Below are positions 50,300 to 60,600 of a DNA stretch of 64,000 nucleotides, in pieces. This DNA comes from Myxococcus stipitatus (GTDB lineage: Bacteria; Myxococcota; Myxococcia; Myxococcales; Myxococcaceae), in contig NZ_CP147913.1 in assembly GCF_037414475.1 (NCBI RefSeq), positions 2,170,001 through 2,234,000 of the forward strand, read 5' to 3'. Within the stretch, counting starts at the first letter, position 1, and every line of letters starts with the position of its first letter. The translations under genes were made by a program, and so were the position numbers. Below the pieces are notes generated by a model. The model saw only the letters and a list, made by a program, of their open reading frames with translations, was not told the DNA's origin and ran no database searches.

Positions 50300-51298
50300 T
50301 CACGGACCACTCGCGCGCCGCGGGGCCTCCGAAGGGGGGCCCCCCTGGGTCCGGAGGTAGCGGTACACGGCGCGGAGGTCCGCGTCCTTCATGGTGGCCA
50401 GGGAGGCCCAGGGCATGGCCAGCTTGTTGAGCTGTCCCTTGCGGCTGGGGGCGTGGCCCAGGTCCTTGAAGACGGCGAAGCGCGCGATGAAGGCATCCTC
50501 GCTCAGGCCCTTCATCACCGGGCCATCGGGCAGCAGCGAGGGCACCCGCTCGCCGCCATAGGGCGTGGGGGCCGTACGCCCGCCGGCGAAGGGCTTGGGC
50601 GGGTCGTCGCCGCTGGTGTGGCAGAAGGCGCATTGGGCGAGCGCCGCCAGGTAGGCCCCACGCGCCACCGGGTCCGAGCCGGGCTCCGGCACCGGCCCCG
50701 GGAGCGGGGCGGCCAGGTCCTTGATGTCCGCGGTCACCTCCGCGGGGAGCGACGAGGGAGGAGTGGCCTTGGCCACCGCGGGCACAGTGCGCAGCCACGC
50801 GACCACGGCCCGGGCGTCCCCGTCCGACAGCGTCCGCCACTCCATATAAGGCATCATGGGGAACAGCGTGCGGCCATCGCGGCCGTAGCCCTCGCGAAGC
50901 GTGCGCAACAGCTCTGTATCCGTCCACCGGCCCACGCCATGCTCCGGGTCCGAGGTGATGTTCGGCGCGCAGAGCGTGCCCGGCATCTCCCATTCCTCGC
51001 CGTAACAAGCGCCTGCCAGCATCGGGCCCGACAGCGGCCCGCCGTAACGGCTGTAGTCGCGCGCTGTGTGGCAGCCAACACAGCCGAGCACGGACTCGGC
51101 CAGGTACCGGCCACGCTCGACCAGGGCGGCGTCACCCGCGGCCCGCTCCACGGGAGGCGTCGGGGCCGCGGCGGGTTGAACGGGCGCGGGTGCCGGAGCG
51201 GCCGCCTTGGGTGGCTCCTCCCGCTGACGACAGGCGCCCAGGCTCAAGAGCAGCGCGACGGAAACACACCTTCCCCAGTTTCGGCCACCGACCCTCAC
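50300..51298 (-). CDS. Diheme cytochrome c lipoprotein, 332 aa
   Basis: Lipobox LGAC near residue 22, then an Ala/Pro linker (~25-50). Two class I cytochrome domains follow: CVGCH near 73 with axial Met probably in MMPYMEWRTL, and CAFCH near 223 with MPWASLATM as axial Met region. The first domain has the NITSDPEHGVGRWTD segment of dehydrogenase-linked diheme cytochromes. It should be a periplasmic electron carrier, tethered to a membrane. It starts 23 nt after the Rieske gene, giving one transcript, so it may supply electrons to the oxygenase or pass them to the multiheme protein. Confidence 0.9.
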   Translation of the reverse strand: MRVGGRNWGRCVSVALLLSLGACRQREEPPKAAAPAPAPVQPAAAPTPPVERAAGDAALVERGRYLAESVLGCVGCHTARDYSRYGGPLSGPMLAGACYGEEWEMPGTLCAPNITSDPEHGVGRWTDTELLRTLREGYGRDGRTLFPMMPYMEWRTLSDGDARAVVAWLRTVPAVAKATPPSSLPAEVTADIKDLAAPLPGPVPEPGSDPVARGAYLAALAQCAFCHTSGDDPPKPFAGGRTAPTPYGGERVPSLLPDGPVMKGLSEDAFIARFAVFKDLGHAPSRKGQLNKLAMPWASLATMKDADLRAVYRYLRTQGGPPSEAPRRASGP

Positions 51299-51321
51299 GC
51301 GGATGTCTCCTGTTCTGGTTG

Positions 51322-52338
51322 CTATTCGAATCCGGGTGCGTCCGGCGGACGGCCCAGGCGCAGGGCCACGAGCGCCCGGCGGTATTCCAAGGGGAGCCGG
51401 TCAGCCCGGACGGGGACTTCCCCGGAGAAATCCAGGGGGTGCGCGCGAGGCCGCTGTCCCTCCGCGATGCGGCGGTCCTGCTCGAGGATGGCCGACTCCG
51501 ACTTCACGAACATGTCCGCGAAGTTGCGAATCCTCGGGTGGTAGGAGGCGAAGTAGAAGCACTGCATCTTCTCCTCGGACCCGGGTGAGGCGACCGCGTA
51601 GACGGTGTGCGCGTAGAAGAGCGTCGGCTTGAAGGAGAGGCGGACGGCGAACGGGAACGTCACGTCGTAGGTGAGCGTGGTCCGGTCGACGCGGGGCGGG
51701 GCTCCGCCAATGCCAGGCGACAGCGCGGGGTAGACAATGCGCGCGCTCAGCCCTTGTTCCCGACGCTCCACGTCATACGCCGGAACCTCCGGCTGCTCTG
51801 GATTGCCGAACGTCCCCTCGTGCACGAAGGAGAGGTGGGCCACATCCAGGACGATTTCCAGCATGCGCCCGGCGGAGGTGTCCCAGTCCAGGCGCGGCAG
51901 CGCGACGGTGGCGACGCTGCTCGTGTCCTCCAGCTCCGGCCACGACGGAAGGGGCGCCACGGGCTCCGGGGACAGACACACCCAGATGAGGCCATAACGC
52001 TCCGCGGCGAGATACGACACCAGCCTCGCCCGCTCCGGGATGGGGGACTGAGGCTGCGACGGGATTCGGATGCAGGCCCCCGACCGCGCGTAGGTCCAAC
52101 CGTGGAACGCGCAGCGAAGTCCCTCCGGGGTGAGGGCCCCCGAACAGAGGTCCGCGCCACGGTGGGGGCAGTAGCGCTGCGTCGCCGCGACACCGGAGGC
52201 GGTGCGCCAGAGGACGAGCTCCGTGCCCAACAACCGCGCCGGGAGCGGCGCGGTCCCCAGCTCATGGGCGTAGGCGACCGGATGCCAGTACGCGGCGAAG
52301 GTGTCCCGGTACGGGCGGACCTCGGGGGACTGAGTCAT
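51322..52338 (-). CDS. Rieske non-heme iron oxygenase, 338 aa
   Basis: The Rieske [2Fe-2S] site is C57-P-H59 ... C76-A-F-H79 (CxH-x16-CxxH) with RGADLCSG and HGWTY. The mononuclear iron site is D165-VA-H168-LSFV-H173, the usual DxxHxxxxH, within a SRPBCC-type catalytic domain to ~300. This places it in the VanA/ring-hydroxylase group that hydroxylates or demethylates small molecules with a reductase partner. No ferredoxin or reductase gene is adjacent; instead cytochromes follow. Its ATG overlaps the stop of a 56-residue peptide gene (ATGA), so production is tied to that peptide. No signal peptide, so the oxygenase is cytosolic. Confidence 0.92.
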   Translation of the reverse strand: MTQSPEVRPYRDTFAAYWHPVAYAHELGTAPLPARLLGTELVLWRTASGVAATQRYCPHRGADLCSGALTPEGLRCAFHGWTYARSGACIRIPSQPQSPIPERARLVSYLAAERYGLIWVCLSPEPVAPLPSWPELEDTSSVATVALPRLDWDTSAGRMLEIVLDVAHLSFVHEGTFGNPEQPEVPAYDVERREQGLSARIVYPALSPGIGGAPPRVDRTTLTYDVTFPFAVRLSFKPTLFYAHTVYAVASPGSEEKMQCFYFASYHPRIRNFADMFVKSESAILEQDRRIAEGQRPRAHPLDFSGEVPVRADRLPLEYRRALVALRLGRPPDAPGFE

Positions 52339-52505
52339 GCGAGGGCGAGCGGGGCGATCTTGCTCTCGATTTCCTGAAGGAGGAAGTCGATCTCCTCAAT
52401 CTCGTCGAGCTTCTCGAGGGCCGGGGGCTCGGCGTCCGTCGAGGCCGGGGTGGATGCCACAGACACGTCCGCTTCGGATGAGGACCGAGGAGCCTCTTCT
52501 GCCAT
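52335..52505 (-). CDS. 56-residue acidic peptide, translationally coupled to Rieske oxygenase (RiPP precursor-like)
   Basis: ATG 52505 has GGAGG 9 nt upstream, and the TGA overlaps the next ATG by 4 bases, so this is a real gene. Residues 1-32 are Ser/Ala/Glu/Pro rich and disordered (EEAPRSSSEADVSVAS); residues 33-50 form an acidic amphipathic helix (LEKLDEIEEIDFLLQEIE); the end is SKIAPLALA. No Cys. The build, leader-like acidic helix plus short end and overlap with an oxygenase gene, resembles RiPP precursors, but it could instead be an adaptor or subunit of the oxygenase. I know no named family for it. It heads the operon 52505-47167. Confidence 0.7.
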   Translation of the reverse strand: MAEEAPRSSSEADVSVASTPASTDAEPPALEKLDEIEEIDFLLQEIESKIAPLALA

Positions 52506-52616
52506 GGGGTGGCCTCCGCTGTTCAGGGGACCCGAATGGTCGGAGGAACCCGAGGGCGATGTCAACCCGGCGTGGATTTCCCCACCCGCGACATCACCAC
52601 TACACTGCGCTCCCCC

Positions 52617-54665
52617 ATGCCCCTCGCCTCCTGCGTCGCGCGCATCGCGGCCCTGCTGATTCTGCTGCATGGCACCGCCCGCGCGGAACCCTGGAAGAAA
52701 GCAAGACCAGGCGTCACGACGGAGGCCCAGCTTCGCATCCTGTTCGGAGAGCCCGACTCGCGAGGCAGCGAGGACGGCACGTGGGTCCTCGACTATCAGG
52801 GGCAGTCCTCTCCCGCCGGGACGCAGCGCGCGCGGTTCACGGTGGATGCCCGGACGCGGCGGCTGAAACGCATCGACATCTTCCCCACGCGGCCGCTCAC
52901 ACGCGCCGCGGTGGAGGCCCAGTTCGGCGCGGCCTGCGGCGAGGCCGGGCGCTCGCGCAAGCCTTGCTACACGGTGAAGGCCACGTCCGACTCCTCGCTC
53001 TACTTCCACTATGCCTCGCGAGGCCTGGCGGTGTTCTTCTCCGGCGGCGCCGTCCACGCGATGAGCTATCTGCCCCCCGCGAGAGGACGGCGCGCGCTCA
53101 CCGCGAGCGTGGCCCCTCCGCCCGAACTCGCGCTGGGGACTCCCGCGAGCCAGGACACGGCTCCTCGCGGAAAAGCCGTGACGGTGGCGGGCCCATCTGG
53201 CGAGGACGAGACCATCCCCGCCGATGGCAGTGGCCTTGTCCCGCTCGAGGAGCCCGCGGGCTCCGCACCGACCACCGCCGCGAGCCTGGACCTCGCGGTG
53301 CCCTCCACGCTCGACGGCGAGAGCACGTCCGCGCCGCCCGACTCCCCTGCCCCGGGGCTCGACCTTTCGCCGCGGCCAGCGGTGGTGAGCGACCCGGCCT
53401 CGCCCCAGACATCCGTCGCGCCCGCCCCGGGCTCGGGGACCGAGAGCCCCGTGGCGGCAACGGCCGAGGCACAAGAGGAGGAGGATCCGCTTCACCCCTC
53501 GGCCTTCCTCAAGGTCCCTGAGCTCCTCACGTTGGGCGGCTTCTATCTGCAGCGCGCGGAGCTCTCCGCCGTGCAGCGCGCGATGACCGCACGCACGGGC
53601 GTGGACCCGGCGTTCCCGGCGCTCCTCGACGTCTACCTGGACTTCAAGCCGTTCGACGGGCTGCGCAGCTTCGCGGTGGGGCGGATGGCGTATGACCCCG
53701 TGGACCCCGCGCTCTCCACGCCCGTGACGAGCCTGGACCGGCTGTGGATCTACTTCGGCCTCTTCGACCACGTCTTCGTCACCGTGGGCAGACAGCACAT
53801 CAAGTGGGGCAGCTCCAAGGTGTGGAACCCCACGGACTTCCTGCGCGCGCGAAACCCGGACCCGCTCTTCCTCTACGACCTGCGACAGGGCGTGGACATG
53901 GTGAAGGTCAACGTGCCCTGGGAGGAGATGGCCGCCAATCTGTGGGTCATCGGCACGGCGGCTTTGGATGACACGCCCGGAGGCCTGGGCCGCGCGCGCT
54001 ACGGCGGCGCGGTGCGCATGGAGGTCGCGCTGGGGACCAGCGAGCTCGCGCTGTCGAGCGCGTTCCAGGAGGGCCGCCGTCCTCGTTATGGCATCGACTA
54101 CTCGGTCGGACTGGGGCGCATGGACTTCAACGCCGAGGTCGCCCTCATCCAAGACGCGGACGTGTCCCTGTGGGAGGGCGCGCCGGGTGGAGGCTTCACG
54201 GAGTGGAAGCTGGACGGGCTCCAGGTGCAGGCCAGCGGCGGAGCCCAGCTCGAGCTGCGCGTCGCGGACACCTTCAAGACGGTGATTCGCCTGGAGGGCT
54301 TCTACAACCAGGTGGGCAGTGATGACCGGCGGATGCTGACGTGGTTGCAGACCGTCGGCGACTTCCAGCCGCTCTACTTCGGCCGCCTGTACGGCATGGC
54401 CCAGGTCGCCGTCACCGCGCGCAACGTGTACGAGCCGACCACGACGCTCACCCTGCTGGGCAACGTGGGGGACCCGTCGTACGTGGCGCGCCTGGACATC
54501 AACGCCTCGCGCCTGCGCGATGTGACGGTCGCCGCCTTCGTGGAAGTCCCCTTCGGGGAGCGCGGAGGTGAGTTCCGCTTCCAACCCGACCCGCTCGTGG
54601 CGCCCATGGCCCCCGTGGACCTGGGCCTGTTCCGCGCGGGAATCAACGTTCGCCTCAGACTCTGA
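52617..54665 (+). CDS. Outer-membrane beta-barrel protein, DUF1302-like, with SmpA-like N-terminal domain, 682 aa
   Basis: A signal peptide ends at GTARAEPW near residue 23. Residues ~25-150 look like a small SmpA/OmlA-like domain (PGVTTEAQLRILFGEPDSRG). A Pro/Ala/Ser linker (~155-285) follows, then a barrel (~295-682): FAVGRMAYDPVD, FVTVGRQHIKWGSSKVWNPTDFL, DLRQGVDMVKVNVPW and a terminal strand ending RAGINVRLRL with the aromatic-poor closing pattern. GRQ..WG....NPTDF is typical of DUF1302-like porins. It diverges from the peptide/cytochrome operon by 111 nt and ends 13 nt before the NRPS start, so it may be cotranscribed with the NRPS. A conduit for cytochromes or product export are both possible. 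Confidence 0.75.
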   Translation: MPLASCVARIAALLILLHGTARAEPWKKARPGVTTEAQLRILFGEPDSRGSEDGTWVLDYQGQSSPAGTQRARFTVDARTRRLKRIDIFPTRPLTRAAVEAQFGAACGEAGRSRKPCYTVKATSDSSLYFHYASRGLAVFFSGGAVHAMSYLPPARGRRALTASVAPPPELALGTPASQDTAPRGKAVTVAGPSGEDETIPADGSGLVPLEEPAGSAPTTAASLDLAVPSTLDGESTSAPPDSPAPGLDLSPRPAVVSDPASPQTSVAPAPGSGTESPVAATAEAQEEEDPLHPSAFLKVPELLTLGGFYLQRAELSAVQRAMTARTGVDPAFPALLDVYLDFKPFDGLRSFAVGRMAYDPVDPALSTPVTSLDRLWIYFGLFDHVFVTVGRQHIKWGSSKVWNPTDFLRARNPDPLFLYDLRQGVDMVKVNVPWEEMAANLWVIGTAALDDTPGGLGRARYGGAVRMEVALGTSELALSSAFQEGRRPRYGIDYSVGLGRMDFNAEVALIQDADVSLWEGAPGGGFTEWKLDGLQVQASGGAQLELRVADTFKTVIRLEGFYNQVGSDDRRMLTWLQTVGDFQPLYFGRLYGMAQVAVTARNVYEPTTTLTLLGNVGDPSYVARLDINASRLRDVTVAAFVEVPFGERGGEFRFQPDPLVAPMAPVDLGLFRAGINVRLRL

Positions 54666-54678
54666 GCCCTCAAAATCC

Positions 54679-57600
54679 ATGACCGCTCCCGACGACTCCG
54701 CCGCCGCGTCCCCGCTGCCCGGACGGAAGCCCCCCTCCGGCGAGCCCGCCGCCGCTCCTGCCCAGGGCCCCGCACTGGGAGGACACGGTCCTCGCAACAC
54801 GCTCTCCGCCGAGGAGCGCGGACGCGTGCTCGTGCGCTTCAACACGTCCGACCTGGAATTCGCCCGAGGCGACACCGTGGTGGCCTGCTTCGAGCATCAG
54901 GTCGACCAGACGCCAGAGGCAACGGCGCTCGACTTCGAGGGCCACCGGCTCACGTACCGGCAGCTCGATGAACGCGCCAACCAGCTCGCGCGCCACCTGC
55001 GCTCGATGAGCGTGGGCCCGGAGATACGCGTCGCGCTGCTCGCGGAGCGCTCCGTGGAGCAGGTGGTGGGGATGCTCGCCATCCTCAAGGCCGGAGGCGC
55101 CTTCGTGCCGCTGGAGCCGGCGCATCCCCCGGAGCGGCTGAGCCTGCTGCTCTCCGACAGCGGAGCGCCCATCGTCCTGGGCCAGCAACATCTGCTGGAC
55201 GAGCTTCGGTTGAGCGGCTGCATCGCCGTGGAGCTCGACGGCGCCAAGGCCCCCCACACACGCGAGTCCCGGGAGAGACCGGGCCCGGTGGCCACGGCGG
55301 ACCACCTGGCCTACGTGCTCTACACGTCGGGCTCCACGGGGCGGCCCAAGGGTGTGCTCGTGGTCCACGCGGGCCTGCGCAACACGGCGCTGGCCGCGGC
55401 CCACGCCCATGCCATCCGCCCGGAGGACCGGGTGCTCCAGTTCGCCTCCGCGGGGTTTGACGCCTCGGTCTGCGAGGTCTTCTCCACGCTGGTGGCGGGG
55501 GCGACCTTGGTGCTCGCGCCTCGTGAGCGGCTGCTGCCCGACGCGCCCCTGCGCGGGCTGCTGCGGGAGCAGCGCGTCACCGCCATCACCCTCACGCCCT
55601 CGGTGCTGGCGCAGTTGGAGACGGAAGGGTTGGAGGGGCTGCGCACCCTCATCTCCGTCGGAGAGGCCCTGCCTGAGTCCACGGCCCGGCGATGGGGCCA
55701 GGGCCGGCGCCTGCTCAACGCCTATGGGCCCACCGAGGTGACGGTCTGCGCCTCCATCACTCCCGACGGAGTGGTGCCAGAGGCCATCACCCTGGGCACG
55801 CCGTGGCCCAACACGCGACTCTACGTGCTCGACGACGCGCTGGAGCCCTTGGCTCCGGGAGTCGCTGGCGAGCTGTACATCAGCGGAGTGGGTGTGGCGC
55901 GCGGCTATCTGGGCCGCCCGGACCTGACCGCGGAGCGATTCCTTCCCAACCCCTTCAGCACCGAGCCCGGCGCGCGGCTGTACCGCACGGGAGACCTGAC
56001 CCGTTGGACGCAGAACGGCGAGCTCGAGTACCTGGGCCGAGCGGACGCACAGGTCAAGGTTCGCGGCATGCGCGTGGAGCCGGGAGAGGTCGAGTCCGTC
56101 CTCGCGCGCCACCCCGAGGTCCGGGAGGCCGCGGTGGTGGCCCGGAGGGCTCCTTGGGGCGAGCTGACGCTGGTGGCCTTCTACGTCCGGCGCGAGAGCG
56201 GAGAAGGCCCCCTGGCCAGCGCGGCGGCGCGGACGTGGCTGCGCCAACAGCTCCCCGAGCATCTGGTCCCCTCGGCCCTCGTGCCGCTGCCGGCGCTCCC
56301 CCTGACGCCGTCGGGCAAGGTGGATCGCCAGGCCCTGGCCGTGCTGCCGTTCGACCCCGCCAGCATCGAGGAAGCGCTCCCGCACGAGGAGCCGCGCGGA
56401 GAGTTGGAGCAGCTGCTGGCGGAGCTGTTCCAACAAGTGCTGGGCACGAAGCCCCCCGGCCGGGACAGTGACTTCTTCGAGATGGGAGGACACTCGTTGA
56501 GTGCCACCCGGCTGTTGGCCCGGGTGCATCAGGTGTTGGGCCGGGAGCTGCCGCTGGCCACGCTCTTCGCGACCCCCACGGTGGCGGCGCTGGCGCAAGT
56601 GCTCTCCCGTCCCGCCGAGCCGCTGCATGCTCCGCTGTCAGCCCCCACGCCGCTGCCCCCTGGAGCGGAGCCGACACCCTCGCTGCCCCAGGAGCGCATG
56701 TGGTTTCTCCAGCAGCTCCAGCCTGACTCCGCCGCGTACCTCGTCGTCGACGCGCTGGAGTTCCAAGGCCCGCTTCACCGGACCGCGCTGGAGGACACCC
56801 TCCGATTGCTGCTGGAGCGCCACGCCGCGCTCCGCGTCACGTTCTTCCCGTTCGAGGGCACACCTCGGCTGCGCACCCACGAGGTCCGCGAGCCCGTGCT
56901 CACCGTGGAGCATCTCTCACGGAGCACACACGACACGGAGTCCGCTGAGAGCTGGCTTCAGCGCCGGATGAGTGAAGAAGCCGGGCGGCCATTCTCTTTG
57001 GAAGAGGGACCGCTCTATCGCTTCCGGCTGTTCGTGATGAGCCCCGAGCGGCATGTGCTGCTGGTGGTCCTGCACCACATCGTCGTGGATGGGCTCTCCA
57101 TGGACATCCTCTTCCAGGAGCTCGCGGGGACGTACTCCGCGCTCTCGGAAGGACGTGAACCCGACCTCGCTCCGATGGGGCTCGACTACGCGGCCATCTC
57201 CGCGTGGCAGCGCACGCCCGAGGTGCGCGCGCGCGAGGAGAGTCACCTCGAATATTGGAAGCAGCAGCTCGCCGGGGCGCCCACGCTGCTCTCACTCCCC
57301 ACCGACAGGCCTCGCCCTTCCGTCCTCTCGGACAGGGGCGCGCTCTCCCGCCGCCATCAGCTCTCCGCTGAGCTGCGCTCCCGCTTGGATGCGCTCTGCC
57401 GTCACCACCAGGTGACGCCGTTCATGGCGCTCCTCTCCGTCTTCACCACCCTCCTCCATCGCTACTCCGGAGAGCGCGACCTCTGCATCGGCGTCCCCGT
57501 CTCGGGCCGCAACCACCCGTCCACCCACGACATCGTCGGCCCATTCATCAACACCCTCGTCCTGCGCACGCAGGTGTCGACGGGGATGAGCTTCGCCGCG

Positions 57601-60600
57601 TTGTTGGAGCAGGTCCGCAGCACGTCGCTCGACGCGTTCGCGAATCAAGAGGCGCCCTTCGAGCAAGTCGTCGAGGCGCTCCAGGTCGAGCGCAGCCTCA
57701 GTCACTCACCTCTCTTCCAGGTCATGTTCGACCTGCGCCGCCTCGACTCTCCCCTCTCCTTCTCCGGCCTCTCCTCTCGCAACCTCTTCGTCGACAACGG
57801 CACCAGCCAACTCGACCTCGCCCTCACCGCCGTCGAGTCCCCCGACTCCTCCCTCCTCCTCTTCTTCCAGTTCCGCACTGACCTCTTCGACCTCTCCTCC
57901 GTCGACCGCTTCCTCTCCCACTTCCTCCTCCTCCTCGAGCAGTCCCTCTCCTCTCCTTCCCTCCCCCTCTCCTCCTTCTCCCTCCTCGACCCTCTCGAGC
58001 GCCGTCGCGTCCTCTTCGACTTCAACGACTCCCACCTCCCCTTCGACTCCTCCGCCACCCTCGCCTCTCTTCTCGAGGCCTCCTTCTCTCGCCACCCCCA
58101 CGCCGTCGCTCTCGTCGCCCCAGACGCCACCCTCACCTTCTCCCAGCTCTTCTCCCGCGCCTCCCTCCTCGCCTCTCACCTCGCCGCTCTCGGCGCTCGC
58201 CCCGAGTCCGTCGTCGCCGTCTGCCTCGAGCGCTCCTCCCTCGCCGTCGTCTCCCTCCTCGCCGTCCACCTCTCCGGCGCCGCCTGTCTCCCCCTCGAGC
58301 CCTCTCACCCTCACGCTCGTCGCGCCCTCCTTCTCCAACAGGCCAACGCCCTCCTCGTCCTCTCCTCTCCCGCCCTCTTCCCCGAGCCCCTCTCCCACTC
58401 TCGCCTCGTCTCTCCCGACGACGCCTTCCTCCCCGGCGCTCCTCTCTCCCAACCCCTCCGCGCCCTCCCTCACAACCTCGCCTACGTCCTCTTCACCTCC
58501 GGCTCCACCGGCACTCCCAAGGGCGTCCTCTCCACTCAGCAGAACGTCGTCCACTGCTTCGACGCCTTCGACTCCCTCTACTCCACCTCCCCAGGCCACA
58601 CCTGGGCCGCCTCCGGCAGCCTCTCCTTCGACATCCACCAGGAGGAAATCCTCTTCAGTCTCTCTCGCGGCGCTCGCGTCATCCTCCGCGACGTCGGCCC
58701 TCTCGGCCTCTCCCGCGACATCCTCTCCCACCGCATCTCCCACGTCGTCATCACCCCCTCCTCCCTCGCCTCCGCACTCGAGGAGCCCGGGGCTCTCGAC
58801 GCCTTCCGCTCCCTCTCCGTCCTCGTCACCGGCGGCGAAGTCCTCCCTGACTCTCTCGTCCAGTCCCTCGCGCTGACTTCCACTCGCCTCGTCAACACCT
58901 ACGGGCCCACTGAAGCCAGCATCAACGTCGCCGCGGAAATCTCCCTCCCTCACCGCCCCGTCCGTCTCGGGCGCCCTCTTCCGCGCTGCCTCCTCTACGT
59001 CCTCGACGACTCCCTCCAGCCTCTCCCTCCCGGCCTCCCAGGCAACCTCTTCATCTCCGGCATCTGCCTCGCTCGCGGCTACCACTCCCTCCCTCACCTC
59101 ACCGCGGAGCGCTTCCTCCCCAACCCCTTCTCCTCCGAGCCCGGCTCTCGCCTCTACGACACTGGCGACAGGGCCCGCTGGAATGACGACGGCTCCCTCT
59201 CCTTCCTCGGCCGCTCCGACTTCCAACTCAAGCTCCGCGGCGTCCGCATCGAAGTCGAAGAAATCGAAGCCGCCCTCCTCCGCCTCCACGGCGTCCGTCA
59301 CGCCGCCGTCCTCCCCTTCCGCTCCTCTCTCGACTCCTTCCTCGTCGCCTTCCTCGTCCTCGACGACGGCGCTCCTCCTCTCTCCTCCCTCCGCGACTCC
59401 CTCTCCTCCTCTCTCCCCGAAGCACTCGTCCCCTCTCGCTTCCTCGCCCTCCCCTCTCTCCCCTTCACCACCAGCGGCAAGCTCGACAGGGGCGCTCTCT
59501 CCTCCTTCGACATCTCCTCCGCTCTCGTCACCTCCTCCTCTTCCTCCGACTCCGACTCCTCTCCTCGCGGCCAGGCCGAAGCCCTCCTCTCCCAACTCTT
59601 CGCCGACGTCCTCTCACTCCCCTCCGTCCCTCGCGACGCTGACTTCTTCTCCCTCGGCGGACACTCCCTCTCCGCCTCTCGCCTCGTCTCTCGCATCCGC
59701 CTCGTCTTCGGCGTCGAACTCCCTCTCTCCTCTCTCTTCTCCTCTCCTTCCGTCGCCTCCCTCGCTCCTCTCCTCTCCCTTCAGCACAAGGCCTCTCTCC
59801 CTTCTCCCACCCCCTCTCCTCTCCCTCCTCAGGCCTCCTTTGCTCAGGAGCGCCTCTGGTTCCTTCACCAGCTCTCGCCGGGCTCGGCCGCGTATGTGAT
59901 GCCGGAGGTGCTCGAGCTGAAGGGCCCGCTGGATGTCCGCGCGCTGGAGAAAGCGCTGCGACTGCTGCCGGAGAGACACTCCTCGCTTCGCGCGGTCTTC
60001 CGATCCATCGAGGGACACCCTCGAATGGAGCTCCGGCCCGTGCCCGAGCGCGTCCTGGCCGTGGAGAACCTGCTGGCGATGGCGCAGGACGAAGAGTTCC
60101 TGGACGGCTTGCTGACTCAACGCTTGCGGGAAGAGAGCGCTCGCGCGTTCTCGCTGGAACAAGGGCCGCTCTACCGCTTCCGACTGTTCCGATTGGCGGC
60201 CGACCACCATGTGCTGCTGGTGGTCCTGCACCACATCATCGTGGATGGCCTGTCCATGGACCGTCTCCTGCGCGAGCTCGCGCAGGGCTACTCCGAGCTG
60301 AGCCAACAGCGCTCACCAGTCCTGCCGCTCCCGGCGTTGGACTACACGGACATCTCCGCATGGCAGCGCACGCCCGAGGTGCGCGCGCGCGAGGAGAGCC
60401 ACCTCGAATATTGGAAGCAGCAGCTCGCCGGGGCGCCCGCGCTGCTCTCACTTCCCACCGACAGGCCTCGTCCTTCTGTCCTCTCGGACCGGGGCTCCTT
60501 CTCCCGCCGCCATCAGCTCTCCGCTGAGCTGCGCTCCCGATTGGATGCGCTCTGCCGTCACCACCAGGTGACGCCGTTCATGGCGCTCCTCTCCGTCTTC

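Noticed and set aside
47632..50430. 932-codon plus-strand frame over the cytochrome operon
   Set aside because: Shadow of the heme-motif gene and lipoprotein on the minus strand.
52506..54875. Extension of the 56-aa peptide gene to an 846-codon minus-strand frame
   Set aside because: The extension mirrors the barrel gene and the NRPS start. Only the last 56 codons have their own RBS and normal composition.
57706..59595. 629-codon open frame on the minus strand, with a twin at 60862-62751
   Set aside because: Both are Glu/Gly/Arg-only mirror images of the pyrimidine-rich NRPS block. They exist because the coding strand almost lacks TCA, TTA and CTA in that frame.
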